The notes beneath the pieces were generated by a model. That model was given only the letters and a program-made list of their open reading frames with translations, was not told the origin of the DNA and ran no database searches. 64,000 nt of DNA from Halobacillus sp. Nhm2S1 (GTDB taxonomy: Bacteria; Bacillota; Bacilli; Bacillales; Halobacillaceae). The translations under genes and the position numbers were made by a program. Of the stretch, positions 26,239 through 35,599 are shown piece by piece. Each line of letters starts with the position of its first letter. The stretch's first letter is position 1. The stretch covers positions 648,409-712,408 of the forward strand of contig NZ_JAIEZV010000003.1 in NCBI RefSeq assembly GCF_019599545.1. Reading direction: 5' to 3'.

Positions 26239-26886
26239 ATGTTAGTGGAAGAAATCATGAAAGAGAAAGTCATTACACTTTCACCTGAAGATACTATTGA
26301 GAAAGCACTGAAACTCCTTCATGAACATCATATTCGCCATATCCCGATTATCAACGAAGAAAATGAAGTCATTGGAATCGTCTCAGATCGCGATGTCAGA
26401 GATGCAAGTCCTTCAACCTTTGAAAAAGAAACCAATTATGAAGAGCTGAAAAATCCGATTCGCTCCATTATGACATCTCCTGTGACAACGGTCCATCCAC
26501 TCGATTTTGTAGAGGAAGTGGCATCAATCTTTTATGAGCAGGAAATTGCCTGTGTACCCGTGACTCGAGATGAAAAGCTGGTCGGAATCATAACAGAAAA
26601 AGATATGTTGTACACGCTTATTCAACTGACGGGCACCCACGTCCAAAGTTCACAAATCGAAGTAAAAGTGATCAACAAACCAGGCATACTCCCACAAGTC
26701 ACTCAAGTGTTCGGTAAAAGAAAAGTGAATATCAGCTCTGTTCTGATCTATCCTTACAAACCTGATCCTAAATATAAAATCATTGTTGTAAGAATCCAAA
26801 CAATGAATCCCTTGCCTACGATCGAAGACTTAAAATCTGAAGGCTACGAAGTTCTGTGGCCTCAAATGCCAGGAATTCCAACATGA
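26239..26886 (+). CDS. acuB: AcuB: CBS-pair plus ACT domain protein
   Basis: A 215-residue protein with two CBS motifs (MLVEEIMKEKVITLSP...IIGIVSDRDVRDAS-type, then IMTSPVTTVHP...LVGIITEKDMLYT) and a C-terminal ACT-like domain (KVINKPGILPQVTQVFGKRKVNISSV). CBS pairs commonly bind adenosine nucleotides. AcuB belongs to the acetoin/acetate utilisation operon, but its precise role is unsettled. ATG follows GAGGAGG. Its stop codon overlaps the acuC start (ATGA), indicating translational coupling. Confidence 0.94.
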   Translation: MLVEEIMKEKVITLSPEDTIEKALKLLHEHHIRHIPIINEENEVIGIVSDRDVRDASPSTFEKETNYEELKNPIRSIMTSPVTTVHPLDFVEEVASIFYEQEIACVPVTRDEKLVGIITEKDMLYTLIQLTGTHVQSSQIEVKVINKPGILPQVTQVFGKRKVNISSVLIYPYKPDPKYKIIVVRIQTMNPLPTIEDLKSEGYEVLWPQMPGIPT

Positions 26887-28055
26887 CCTGTCATGCTGGA
26901 TTCGTATACTCCGAAGATTTTACGACGTACCGTTTTCGTGAGGATCATCCTTTCAATCAAATGCGTGTGGTGATGACAAAAGAATTGTTAGAAGCTGCAG
27001 GTGCGTTATCTGAAAAGGATATGATAGCTCCACGTCTGGCTACAGAAGAGGAGTTGGCTCTCGCGCATAGTAAGAAGTATATCGAAGCTGTCAAGAAAGC
27101 TGGGCAAGGGTTATTGACAGAAGATGAAGGTATGGAGTATGGGATAGGCACTGAAGATACTCCGATGTTTAAAGGCATGCATAAAGCATCTCAGTTACTC
27201 GTCGGGAGTACATTATCGGCAATTGATGCAGTCATGGAAGGAAACGTGAAGCACGCATTGAACCTTGGCGGGGGCTTGCATCACGGTTTTGAACGTAAAG
27301 CCTCTGGATTTTGCATCTATAACGATGGAGCCGTAGGAATAAAATATATACGAGAAAAATACAAGGCTAAAGTCTTGTATGTAGATACCGATGCGCATCA
27401 TGGAGATGGTGTTCAGTGGGCTTTTTATGATGACCCGAACGTCTGCACTTTTTCCATTCATGAAACAGGACGATACCTCTTTCCCGGCACGGGAAACGTA
27501 AATGAACGTGGATTGAAAGAAGGTTATGGCTATTCCTTCAATATACCAATCGATGCTTTTACGGAAGATGAATCTTTTTTAAATGTTTATGAATCCGCTT
27601 TCAGAGAAATTGTCGACTTCTTTAAACCGGATGTCATCGTCACACAAAATGGGGCGGATGCCCACCATTTTGACCCACTAACTCATTTGTGCTCCACAAT
27701 GAAAATTTACGAAGCTATTCCTAAATTGGCTCATGAACTCGCTCACGAATATTGTGAAGGCAAATGGATTGCTCTCGGAGGGGGCGGTTATGACATTTGG
27801 AGAGTGGTCCCACGTGCCTGGGCACAGATTTGGAAAGTGATGAATGATCAAACTCCTTTTCAAGGTTCCTTACCAGTAGAGTGGGTTCAAAAATGGCAGA
27901 AGGAAGCTCCGGTGAATCTGATAGAAACATGGCATGATCCATCTGATGCATTCAAGCCAATCCCCCGCCGGGAAGAAATAACGGAAAAAAACAAAAAAGT
28001 GTTGGCAAAAGCCTTACAATTAATCCACAATCAAAAGAAATTCAATTCTATGTAA
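26883..28055 (+). CDS. acuC: AcuC protein deacetylase (histone-deacetylase fold)
   Basis: A 390-residue arginase/deacetylase-fold enzyme that, in B. subtilis, removes the acetyl group AcuA places on acetyl-CoA synthetase. Zinc-site and charge-relay motifs are GGGLHHGFERKASGFC, VLYVDTDAHHGDGVQWAF, and TQNGADAHHFDPL, followed by GGGGYD. The start is the ATG overlapping the acuB stop; the frame is open slightly upstream but that would extend into acuB. It ends the operon at a terminator shared with the convergent motS. Confidence 0.96.
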   Translation: MTCHAGFVYSEDFTTYRFREDHPFNQMRVVMTKELLEAAGALSEKDMIAPRLATEEELALAHSKKYIEAVKKAGQGLLTEDEGMEYGIGTEDTPMFKGMHKASQLLVGSTLSAIDAVMEGNVKHALNLGGGLHHGFERKASGFCIYNDGAVGIKYIREKYKAKVLYVDTDAHHGDGVQWAFYDDPNVCTFSIHETGRYLFPGTGNVNERGLKEGYGYSFNIPIDAFTEDESFLNVYESAFREIVDFFKPDVIVTQNGADAHHFDPLTHLCSTMKIYEAIPKLAHELAHEYCEGKWIALGGGGYDIWRVVPRAWAQIWKVMNDQTPFQGSLPVEWVQKWQKEAPVNLIETWHDPSDAFKPIPRREEITEKNKKVLAKALQLIHNQKKFNSM

Positions 28056-28059
28056 CAAA

Positions 28060-28093
28060 GAAAAAGCCACTACTCTTTCAGTAGTGGCTTTAA
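28060..28093. terminator. Bidirectional terminator between acuC and motS
   Basis: AAAAGCCACTACT-(5)-AGTAGTGGCTTT is flanked by A-rich and T-rich ends, suitable for both convergent transcripts. Confidence 0.88.
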
Positions 28094-28879
28094 TTAGCTA
28101 GAGGAACTTTCATAATCCGGATCAAGAATTACAATTTCCACTCTCCGGTTTTTACTCCAATTTTTTTCCGAGTCATTCGGTGCAACCGGTCTTGTTTCTG
28201 CATAAGCGACCGCAGTAAAACGTTTAGGATCTAATCCTTCCGTATTCGTAAGGATATAGCGGATGACGCTGCTTGCTCTAGCTCCAGATAACTCCCAATT
28301 TGAAGGATAACGATAGGTGTTGATCTGCCGATTGTCGGTATGGCCCTCCACTTTCACGAAATTAGGAATGTTCGTTAACAGTGTCCCTACTTTTGTAAGG
28401 AAAGGTTTCGCTCCATCCAGAACTTCAGCACGGCTCGTTTCGAACAGCAATTGTTCTTCTAAGACCAGCACAACTCCCCGCTCTGTTTGAGTGGCAGCAA
28501 TAATGTCGCTGAGTTCGTTTTCCTTAAGAAACTCATCAATTTCTTTTTTTAGTTCTTCGAGATCTTCCGTCTGCTCGGCCTCTTTGGATGCAACATGATC
28601 CGGGTTTTCTGTGGGGTCTTCAAATTCATTGTTTTTCTCCCCATTCTCCTGAATCTTGGTCTGTTCTGTAGGATAGTCGCTCTCAATAGCTGATGGATAA
28701 AAATCGAAGATCATCCGATTACGAAAGGATTCTGCTATGGCTTCAAATTTTACTAGATTAATTTGAGACATGGAGAATAGAAGAATGAAGAACACGAGCA
28801 CCAATGTAATCATATCTGCATATGTAGTCATCCATTTCGGTGCACCCTTCTTTTTTTCCTTACTACGCCTAAGATTCAT
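28094..28879 (-). CDS. motS: Flagellar stator protein MotS (sodium type)
   Basis: A 261-residue MotB-family protein. A single membrane helix near the N-terminus carries the ion-binding Asp (MTTYADMITLVLVFFIL), followed by a plug/linker rich in Glu and an OmpA-like peptidoglycan-binding domain (VKVEGHTDNRQ...NWELSGARASSVIRYI). It pairs with MotP; the start overlaps the end of motP by 11 bp. Its place next to ccpA matches the B. subtilis motPS (ytxDE) locus, which powers rotation with Na+. That would suit a salty habitat. Confidence 0.95.
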   Translation of the reverse strand: MNLRRSKEKKKGAPKWMTTYADMITLVLVFFILLFSMSQINLVKFEAIAESFRNRMIFDFYPSAIESDYPTEQTKIQENGEKNNEFEDPTENPDHVASKEAEQTEDLEELKKEIDEFLKENELSDIIAATQTERGVVLVLEEQLLFETSRAEVLDGAKPFLTKVGTLLTNIPNFVKVEGHTDNRQINTYRYPSNWELSGARASSVIRYILTNTEGLDPKRFTAVAYAETRPVAPNDSEKNWSKNRRVEIVILDPDYESSSS

Positions 28880-29696
28880 TAGCTGTAGCTCCTAATGTTT
28901 CTTCCTCTACTTGTTCTTTTTCTTCTAGTTTTTTATCGCTTTCAGATAGAAAAGCGCTCAGTTTCTCTTCTAAGATTTTAGGGTTTTGTCCTGACTGAAC
29001 CCCAATGACACCCTCAATAATGACTTGTTTTATGAATATTTCTTCATACGTTTTGTTTTCAAGCTTTCCGGCCATTGGAATAAAAACTAAATTAGCAAGC
29101 AATGTACCGTAAAAAGTAGTGAGCAGAGCTACAGCCATTTGAGGGCCAAGAGTAGCAGGGTTGGATAAGCTTTGTAACATAAGAACCAGGCCAATCAGAG
29201 TCCCAATCATCCCCCATGCAGGGGCATACTCTCCTGCCTTCTCAATAATTGCTCTGCCTCTTTGATGCCGCTCTTCCACAGCTACGATTTCTGCTTTCAT
29301 AATGTCGTTGATGACTTCTGGTTCGATCCCATCTACAGCGAGAAGAATCCCCTTCTTAATAAAAGGATCTTCTACTTCTTCCAATTCTGTCTCAAGAGCA
29401 AGCAAACCTTCTCTTCTTGCTTTTTCCGATAAGCTTACGAATAAGGTAATCAACTCTCTTAAATTCATGTCACTCGTTTTGAAAGCCTCTTTTGTCACAC
29501 GGAACGTGAGCTTCACTTCATTCATATTGAAGTTTACTAGAATCGCTGCCGCAAGTCCCCCAAGAACGATCAAGATCGAAGACACTTGAATAAACGACTT
29601 AAATCCCCCGAAACCGGCGTTTGCCATGATCCCAAACATGACCATGGCAAATCCGACAGTAATTCCGATGGGAGTCAATAAATCTTTTTTTGTCAT
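28869..29696 (-). CDS. motP: Flagellar stator protein MotP (sodium type)
   Basis: A 275-residue MotA-family protein with four membrane helices (residues about 7-25, 32-50, 150-170 and 180-200). It has the cytoplasmic loop typical of the family and the conserved GEYAPAWGMIGTLIGLVLML. With MotS it forms the stator channel that couples ion flow to flagellar rotation. The ATG start follows GGAGAGAGTGG. It is the first gene of a two-gene operon, downstream of ccpA on the same strand as in B. subtilis. No other flagellar genes are in the window. Confidence 0.95.
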   Translation of the reverse strand: MTKKDLLTPIGITVGFAMVMFGIMANAGFGGFKSFIQVSSILIVLGGLAAAILVNFNMNEVKLTFRVTKEAFKTSDMNLRELITLFVSLSEKARREGLLALETELEEVEDPFIKKGILLAVDGIEPEVINDIMKAEIVAVEERHQRGRAIIEKAGEYAPAWGMIGTLIGLVLMLQSLSNPATLGPQMAVALLTTFYGTLLANLVFIPMAGKLENKTYEEIFIKQVIIEGVIGVQSGQNPKILEEKLSAFLSESDKKLEEKEQVEEETLGATANES

Positions 29697-29747
29697 TCCA
29701 CTCTCTCCTCAGTTTCGAACAAGTACCTTATAGTACATATATCGGTA

Positions 29748-30746
29748 CTATTTCTGCTGAGTTGAGTTTCTTTCGATAATTCTATGTGGCAAAATGACGT
29801 TCTGCTCTTCTACTTCTTCCTTATTCATGAATTTCGTCAGTAGACGCATGGCCACCGCACCAATATCGTACATCGGCTGCACCACTGTAGAAAGCGTTGG
29901 GCGTACCATTGTAGCTAAACGTGTGTTATCAAACCCGAAGACTTCCATGTCCTCTGGAACACGAATTCCGCGGTCTTGTGCGCCGTGTATAATACCGAGA
30001 GCCATTTCATCTGAAGAGACGAAAATCGCAGTTGGCTGATTGTCCATCTCCACGATCTGTTCTAAAGCTTCAAGTCCTGAATCATAAGAGTAATCGCCCG
30101 TGACCATCCATTTTTCCGGCTGGTCTTCACCACTTTCCTTCATGGCACGTTTGAAGCCTTCTACTTTTTCTGTATTAATCACCGTATTTTCCGGTCCTGA
30201 AACAAAAGCGATTTGCTTATTATTTTCAAGCAGCAGCTTCGTCGCATCATATGCAGCCTCTTCGTAATTGATATTGACAGATGGTGTTTCTTTTGTCTCA
30301 TCCACAGTTGCAGCTAGAGCAATCGGAACAGATGAAGTTTTGAATTCACGGATATGATCTTCGGTAATGTCTCCGCCCATGAAGATCAGCCCGTCCACTT
30401 GTTTACCTAACATGGCATTAATTAAGTGTAGTTCTTTATCTTTATTCTGATCAGAGTTACTCAGAATAATATTGTAATTGTACATCGTTGCGATATCTTC
30501 AATTCCGCGTGCTAGTTCAGCAAAGAAAATACTTGAAATATCGGGAATGATTACTCCGACGGTTGTCGTTTTCTTGCTTGCTAATCCACGAGCCACAGCG
30601 TTCGGCCGGTATCCTAGTCTTTCAATGGCGTCATGTACTTTTTTCCGAGTCGCCGGTTTTACATTCGGGTTCCCATTAACCACCCTTGATACCGTCGCCA
30701 TCGATACATTGGCCTCTCTTGCTACATCATATATTGTTACATTCAT
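29748..30746 (-). CDS. ccpA: Catabolite control protein A
   Basis: A 332-residue LacI-family regulator. The HTH ([22 protein letters not shown]) and hinge ([21 protein letters not shown]) match CcpA closely, and the periplasmic-binding-like core follows. With HPr-Ser46-P it binds cre sites to repress or activate carbon genes. Two adjacent ATG codons are possible; the second (30746) gives 7 bases of spacing from AAGGAGG. A probable cre target within the window is upstream of ackA. It is upstream of motPS as in B. subtilis. Confidence 0.97.
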   Translation of the reverse strand: MNVTIYDVAREANVSMATVSRVVNGNPNVKPATRKKVHDAIERLGYRPNAVARGLASKKTTTVGVIIPDISSIFFAELARGIEDIATMYNYNIILSNSDQNKDKELHLINAMLGKQVDGLIFMGGDITEDHIREFKTSSVPIALAATVDETKETPSVNINYEEAAYDATKLLLENNKQIAFVSGPENTVINTEKVEGFKRAMKESGEDQPEKWMVTGDYSYDSGLEALEQIVEMDNQPTAIFVSSDEMALGIIHGAQDRGIRVPEDMEVFGFDNTRLATMVRPTLSTVVQPMYDIGAVAMRLLTKFMNKEEVEEQNVILPHRIIERNSTQQK

Positions 30747-30862
30747 CATGCATCCTCCTTCGTCAAATCCAGTCGTTCATTTTGTTCAATAGGATAATCA
30801 TACGATAAATCGCTTACCCGCGCAATATTCGTTACTTTTCTCTGTATTATTATACCCTAAAT

Positions 30863-30890
30863 ATTATAACGGATAGCCGCTTCCCTGCAA
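30863..30890 (-). promoter_or_regulatory. Putative promoter of ccpA
   Basis: The minus strand has TTGCAG (30890-30885), 16 bases and TATAAT (30868-30863). A second overlapping GTATAAT follows 12 bases downstream. The leader would be about 110 bases. Confidence 0.5.
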
Positions 30891-30961
30891 AAGAATATGG
30901 TAAAGGTAAACTCGATTCATAAGATTTCCATAGTATCATCAATTGGAAGAGCGTGAGAACA

Positions 30962-31000
30962 CAAAAAAAGTTAGACTGGCTAACCAGCCTAACTTTTTAT
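30962..31000 (-). terminator. Terminator after aroA
   Basis: The minus strand reads GTTAG.CTGGTTAGCCAG.CTAAC followed by TTTTTTTGTG, about 45 bases past the aroA stop. Confidence 0.85.
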
Positions 31001-31046
31001 AACAATTGCTCTCATCTATGACTTCGAATGTATAAAATATGGGTCT

Positions 31047-32108
31047 TTAAATATTTTTTAATTCTTCCATGAATGAGTGGAACGTCGGGATATCCATTTG
31101 TTGTGCTGAATCAGACAGGGCTACAGCTGGATCTGGGTGAACCTCTGCCATGACTCCATCTGCACCAATGGCTAGAGCCGCTTTTGCAGCAGGTAGTAAT
31201 AGGTCACGACGCCCTGTAGAGTGTGTGACATCCACCATTACAGGCAAGTGAGTTTCTTGTTTTAGGATAGGTACCGCAGAGATATCCAGGGTGTTTCTGG
31301 TCGCTTTCTCATACGTTCGGATGCCCCGTTCACAAAGAATGATATCCTGGTTCCCTCTTGAAATAATGTATTCCGCTGCATTGATGAACTCAGAAATTGT
31401 CGCAGACATTCCTCTTTTTAATAGGACCGGTTTATTCACAGAGCCGGCCGCTTTAAGAAGTTCGAAGTTCTGCATATTACGTGCACCAATTTGGATAACA
31501 TCCAAGTAATCCAGTGCTTCTTCCAGGTCCGCAGGATTTACGATTTCACTGACAACTGCTAAATCTTGTTCGTCTGCTGCCTGTTTAAGCATCTTGAGAC
31601 CTTCGATCCCCAGCCCCTGGAAATCGTAAGGGGATGTTCTTGGCTTGAATGCACCTCCGCGCAGAAGTTTAAGCCCTTGGTCTTTGACAGCTTTTGCAAC
31701 CGTTGACACTTGTTCATAACTTTCTACGGAACAAGGCCCCATGATGAAGGATGGTGCTCCACTTCCAACTTTTTCTCCTTTAATTTCTACAACGGTATCT
31801 TCAGGTTTTTTCTTCCGTGATACAAGCAGGGCTTTTCTGTGATCATCTTCTTGTAACTCCAAGGCTGCCTTGAAAATTTCTTTGAATAAGTGAACGATTG
31901 TTGAATCCTCGAAAGGACCCTTATTATGTTGAGATAATTGATTGAGCATCGCTCTTTCCCTCACAGGATCAAAACGATTCATCCCCTGCTGCTCTTTGAT
32001 CTGACCAATTTCCTTTACCAGATCACCGCGTTTATTGATTAAATTCAAAAGCTGTAAATTTACCTCATCTAATTGGCTACGCAGCTGGTCAAGATTTTGA
32101 TTACTCAT
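31047..32108 (-). CDS. aroA: Chorismate mutase / DAHP synthase fusion (AroA of Bacillus)
   Basis: A 353-residue two-domain enzyme. An N-terminal AroQ-type chorismate mutase (about residues 1-85: [23 protein letters not shown]) is fused to a class I-beta DAHP synthase ([55 protein letters not shown]). It catalyses the first step of the shikimate pathway; the mutase domain senses chorismate/prephenate. This is Bacillus AroA, not the E. coli aroA (EPSP synthase). It is monocistronic with its own terminator. Confidence 0.97.
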   Translation of the reverse strand: MSNQNLDQLRSQLDEVNLQLLNLINKRGDLVKEIGQIKEQQGMNRFDPVRERAMLNQLSQHNKGPFEDSTIVHLFKEIFKAALELQEDDHRKALLVSRKKKPEDTVVEIKGEKVGSGAPSFIMGPCSVESYEQVSTVAKAVKDQGLKLLRGGAFKPRTSPYDFQGLGIEGLKMLKQAADEQDLAVVSEIVNPADLEEALDYLDVIQIGARNMQNFELLKAAGSVNKPVLLKRGMSATISEFINAAEYIISRGNQDIILCERGIRTYEKATRNTLDISAVPILKQETHLPVMVDVTHSTGRRDLLLPAAKAALAIGADGVMAEVHPDPAVALSDSAQQMDIPTFHSFMEELKNI

Positions 32109-32277
32109 TATGTTCGTCCCCCTACAAAGAATTTAGTGTTATGAAATGGATGAATACTTTAAATAATTAGGGACAATTATAGCTAATATTTCGACAGTTG
32201 TCACCCCTATAAAAGGTTTTCATGAAATTCTTTATGAAAAGTTTAATGAACTTTCATAATCCTTAGCTTCCTAAACA

Positions 32278-32308
32278 AAAAAGGCCTGCTTTTTTGCAGG
32301 CCTAAACA
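32278..32308 (-). terminator. Terminator after the ytxGHJ operon
   Basis: The minus strand reads AGGCCTGC-(6)-GCAGGCCT followed by TTTTTTGTTT, directly after the ytxJ stop. Confidence 0.92.
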
Positions 32309-32310
32309 CG

Positions 32311-32628
32311 TTAGACTTTCAATAATCTCTCTTTAGTGATTGCTGAGTGACTGTCATGCCATACAGCTTCTCCTTCTTGAAACTGAATGACCTGAGGAGA
32401 CTCATGACGGATTCCTGTAAATTCCGCGATGTGGTCGGATAATTCTCTCGATTCCTGTACATAAAGGATAAAGCATGGAACAGATGTTTCTTCAGCAAAG
32501 CGATCGTACTGTTGGTGAGCGGCTCCACTGATCGGACAGGTTAAACTATGCTTCAGTAAGAAAAACTCATGATTCGCTTCTACGATGTTTATAAATTCCT
32601 CTTTATTTTTAATCACTTCTTGTTTCAA
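32311..32628 (-). CDS. brxC: Monothiol bacilliredoxin BrxC (YtxJ)
   Basis: A 105-residue thioredoxin-fold protein with the active site TCPIS (HSLTCPISGAA), the mark of BrxC/YtxJ, which removes bacillithiol from proteins. The frame extends 21 codons upstream, but TTG at 32628 follows GAAGGAGGAAA at proper spacing and begins a normal-length product. It is the last gene of the ytxG-ytxH-ytxJ operon, which has a SigB-type promoter here, and the terminator follows directly. Confidence 0.92.
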   Translation of the reverse strand: MKQEVIKNKEEFINIVEANHEFFLLKHSLTCPISGAAHQQYDRFAEETSVPCFILYVQESRELSDHIAEFTGIRHESPQVIQFQEGEAVWHDSHSAITKERLLKV

Positions 32629-32690
32629 GATGTTTCCTCCTTCAACAGAAAAGATGGAGGTTGAATATTCAACCCCCATCTCATATTTCA

Positions 32691-33113
32691 TTATAAATTA
32701 GATGATGTCGTGGAATCTTGCTGCTTTTCAAGCTCTTGTGCAGCTTCTTCAATGGCTTCTGCCACTTCTTGAGCTGCTTTTTCAGCTTCATCTTCTTCAT
32801 TTGAACGGAAGTTCTTCACTTTATCTTTCACAGCTCCACTGAACTGCTGGGATTTCTCTGTTACGTTTTTAGAAAGTTGGGAAGAAGACTCTACCGCCTT
32901 ATCTTTCCATACGCCACTTTTTTCATAAGCAACGTCTTTCCACTCCCCTGCACGCTCTTTCCATTCACTGGAACTATTATTGATATTTTCTCTAAGTTCA
33001 CGACCAGACTTTGGTGCGAAAAGGAGTGCGACGGCAGCACCTACAAGTCCACCAATTAAGGAACCTAGTACGAAATCTCTCCCATTACCATTTTGTTGAT
33101 TTTGTTGAGTCAT
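32691..33113 (-). CDS. ytxH: General stress protein YtxH
   Basis: A 140-residue YtxH-family protein. One membrane segment near the N-terminus (FVLGSLIGGLVGAAVALLFAPKSGRELR) is followed by a Lys/Ser/Glu-rich helical region resembling stress-protective, LEA-like sequences. In B. subtilis ytxH belongs to the SigB general stress regulon. ATG follows AAGGAGG. It lies 14 bases after ytxG and before ytxJ in one operon. The molecular function is unknown. Confidence 0.93.
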   Translation of the reverse strand: MTQQNQQNGNGRDFVLGSLIGGLVGAAVALLFAPKSGRELRENINNSSSEWKERAGEWKDVAYEKSGVWKDKAVESSSQLSKNVTEKSQQFSGAVKDKVKNFRSNEEDEAEKAAQEVAEAIEEAAQELEKQQDSTTSSNL

Positions 33114-33127
33114 AAACGAATTCCTCC

Positions 33128-33547
33128 TTAAGATTTAGTCTCATCTTTCTTTGCTTTTTTCCACAAATTGATGGCCACTTGCCCCCATTTCATGGCTTGA
33201 GCTGCTGTATCCGTATTTTCATGGGCTGATTGGGTTAACCCTTTGGATACAGATCGAATGGACTGGTTGAACTCTTGAACTGTGTCACCAATGCCTTTGA
33301 CTCCGTCAACTAAAGTATTCAACTTTTGTGACTTTTCTCCGACATCTTCAGCCAATTTATTGGTTTTATTCAAGAGCTCGGTTGTCTCTAAGGTGATTCC
33401 TTCCATTTGCTTTTCCACACCCTCAAGTGTGTCAGCAACATTGTTCATCGTACGGCGCACCGCCGTAAGTGTCCTCGCCAAAAATATGACAAGAACAGCA
33501 AAAGCCACTGCTGCAATCAGTGCAGCAATGTACAGAATAATAATCAT
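33128..33547 (-). CDS. ytxG: General stress protein YtxG (DUF948)
   Basis: A 139-residue protein with an N-terminal membrane helix (IIILYIAALIAAVAFAVLVIFLA) and a coiled-coil-like remainder with a repeated pattern around TMNNVADTLEGVEKQMEGI, typical of DUF948. It is the first gene of the ytxGHJ operon, which B. subtilis induces on general stress. A SigB promoter is seen about 45-70 bp upstream. The molecular role is unknown. Confidence 0.92.
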   Translation of the reverse strand: MIIILYIAALIAAVAFAVLVIFLARTLTAVRRTMNNVADTLEGVEKQMEGITLETTELLNKTNKLAEDVGEKSQKLNTLVDGVKGIGDTVQEFNQSIRSVSKGLTQSAHENTDTAAQAMKWGQVAINLWKKAKKDETKS

Positions 33548-33591
33548 TCCCCCTGCACACTCCTTCTTATGTAATCAACACAGTTTAGTTT

Positions 33592-33616
33592 ATACCCTAA
33601 ATGGGCATTTCTAAAC
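33592..33616 (-). promoter_or_regulatory. SigB-type promoter of ytxGHJ
   Basis: The minus strand has GTTTAG (33616-33611), a 13-base spacer and GGGTAT (33597-33592), an almost perfect match to the SigB consensus GTTTAA-N12-14-GGGTAT. Transcription should start near 33585, giving a leader of about 38 bases. Confidence 0.85.
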
Positions 33617-34069
33617 GTGATGGCTACTATAAATGGACTTATTCGCTATCTAATCCCCAAATTCCTTCACGATTCGGATATTTTGTTCGAAAAAGTTCCC
33701 TTTTACTTTGATCGTTTGCCTAAACATTCCACTCCACCAAATATGTTCTAGATGACTTAATTTCATAACAGTAAGATGTTGCCATTACGTTGGACAGTGG
33801 TTATAACATACATATCCCTCTAAACCATGTAGGAGATGGAACTTCCCCTTTGGGATAACGGTTCTTTTCTCCTCTAAGTCAAATGAGGGTGCTTGAGAAG
33901 AAGGCAGACTTCCGCGGAATGGATTGGTTTATTCCCTGTCATTCCTTAGGCCCGGATGTAATGGAAAGTTGGTAGTTTCCCAACCCCATTGACTTTTCAT
34001 ATGTCAGGGGATTCTGGCTGGATCAAAATCAAGTCATCCTCAAGTTAGCGATCTATTTGATTGAAGAAT
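33617..34069. other. Gene-free stretch between ytxG promoter and murC terminator
   Basis: About 450 bases without a supportable gene. A weak echo of the dispersed repeat may be present around 33.90-33.96 kb (CTTCCGCGGAATGG, ATTCCCTGTCATTCC on the plus strand), but it is too decayed to claim. No clear promoter or RNA gene is visible. Confidence 0.4.
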
Positions 34070-34103
34070 AAAAAACATGCGGCTTTTATAAAAGCCGCAT
34101 GTT
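34070..34103 (-). terminator. Terminator after murC
   Basis: ACATGCGGCTTT-(4)-AAAGCCGCATGT is a perfect stem, followed on the minus strand by TTTTTATTC, just past the murC stop. Confidence 0.93.
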
Positions 34104-34106
34104 AGA

Positions 34107-35402
34107 TTAGTCATTTTGCTTTTCATAAGCCTCTTGGAACTTCTGAATATCCCCTGCTCCCATGAACAAGAGAACACCATTTTCATGTGCTGAAAGCTGA
34201 TCGACTTCTTCCAATTGCAATACGCGGGAGTCTGGAATTAATTCCTGCAGATGATTAATCGTCAGTTTCCCTTCATTCTCTCTGGCTGAGCCAAAGATAT
34301 CGCAAAGGTAAACTTCATCCGCTTCATTCAAGCTTTCCGCAAATTCATTAAGGAAGGTCTTAGTTCTAGTAAACGTATGAGGCTGGAAAATCGCGACAAC
34401 AGGCCGGTCCTTATACTTTTTACGTGCCGTTTCAATCGTGGCTGTAATTTCAATGGGATGGTGTGCATAATCGTCTACTAACACCTGATCATGCCACTGT
34501 TTTTCAGTGAAACGCCGTTTAACACCTTTAAATGTAGCAAGCTTTTTGATTTCCTCTGACTGCATGTTTTCATAATGACACAACGCTATGACACTTAACG
34601 CATTCAATACGGTGTGATTGCCGTATTGTGGAATGGTAAATGTATCATAATAATTATTTCTCACGAACACATCAAATGAAGTTCCTTCTGATGTTTCAGT
34701 TATGTTCTGAGCTTGGAAATCATTGGTATCCGCCAGTCCATAATACAGAACCGGTACATTCGCTTGGATATGTTGAAGGTGCTCATCATCCCCACAAGCA
34801 ATGATTCCTTTTTTCACTTGTTTCGCCATTTCCTGAAAGGCCTGGAACACATCATCAATGCTACTGAAATAATCAGGATGATCAAAATCAATATTCGTCA
34901 TGATGGCATAATCCGGTTGATACGAAAGGAAGTGACGGCGATATTCGCACGCCTCAAAAGCAAAATATTGGCTATTCTCATGCCCCTTACCTGTACCATC
35001 TCCAATGAGATATGACGTCGGGTAGTTTTCAGATAAAACATGTGCCAATAATCCTGTTGTTGAGGTCTTTCCATGTGCACCAGTCACTGCAATACTTGTA
35101 TAATTTTGCAGCCACTCTCCTAAAAACTCATGATACCGATAAAAAGATAATCCCTGCTCTCTTGCTTCTTGGATTTCCTCATGGTCATCACTAAATGCAT
35201 TCCCAGCAATGATCGTCAATCCTTCATGAATATTTCCCTTTGAAAAAGGCAGGATTTCTATATTCTTAGATTCTAAAACTTCTTGAGTAAAAAAACGTTT
35301 TTCAACATCTGATCCTTGAACTTTCTCACCAGAATCATGAAGAATCTGGGCAAGCGAACTCATTCCTGTTCCTTTGATACCAATGAAATGGTAAGTTGTC
35401 AT
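34107..35402 (-). CDS. murC: UDP-N-acetylmuramate-L-alanine ligase
   Basis: A 431-residue Mur ligase that adds L-alanine to UDP-MurNAc in the cytoplasm. N-terminal [16 protein letters not shown] holds the UDP-binding loop, [14 protein letters not shown] is the ATP P-loop (about residues 108-121), and [10 protein letters not shown] is the Mur ligase signature near the C-terminal domain. The frame opens two codons earlier, but ATG at 35402 has 9 bases of spacing from TTGGAGG. It lies between the stress operon and a nicotinate phosphoribosyltransferase gene and is followed by a strong terminator. Confidence 0.97.
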   Translation of the reverse strand: MTTYHFIGIKGTGMSSLAQILHDSGEKVQGSDVEKRFFTQEVLESKNIEILPFSKGNIHEGLTIIAGNAFSDDHEEIQEAREQGLSFYRYHEFLGEWLQNYTSIAVTGAHGKTSTTGLLAHVLSENYPTSYLIGDGTGKGHENSQYFAFEACEYRRHFLSYQPDYAIMTNIDFDHPDYFSSIDDVFQAFQEMAKQVKKGIIACGDDEHLQHIQANVPVLYYGLADTNDFQAQNITETSEGTSFDVFVRNNYYDTFTIPQYGNHTVLNALSVIALCHYENMQSEEIKKLATFKGVKRRFTEKQWHDQVLVDDYAHHPIEITATIETARKKYKDRPVVAIFQPHTFTRTKTFLNEFAESLNEADEVYLCDIFGSARENEGKLTINHLQELIPDSRVLQLEEVDQLSAHENGVLLFMGAGDIQKFQEAYEKQND

Positions 35403-35559
35403 AAACAAGAACCTCCAAAATAAAGTGGGTCACTTTAAGTATAGTATATGTAATAATCATGGATATGCGATTTAAAGTTGCACTATATAAAACCGCGCAT
35501 CTGCATTACCTAATCATATCACGGAATGGACTGCAGAAAAAGTAAATATGACCCAATCA

Positions 35560-35593
35560 AAAGGCACAAACCATCGATGTCCGTGCCTTTCTC
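35560..35593 (-). terminator. Terminator after the nicotinate phosphoribosyltransferase gene
   Basis: The minus strand reads AAAGGCAC-(15)-GTGCCTTTTGATT, just after the stop. Confidence 0.7.
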
Positions 35594-35599
35594 AAGCGA

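Noticed and set aside
33617..34069. Possible further repeat copy or RNA gene upstream of ytxG
   Set aside because: Only short echoes (CCGCGGAA, ATTCCCTGTCATTCC) resemble the repeat and the arms do not pair convincingly; no promoter/terminator pair supports an RNA gene.
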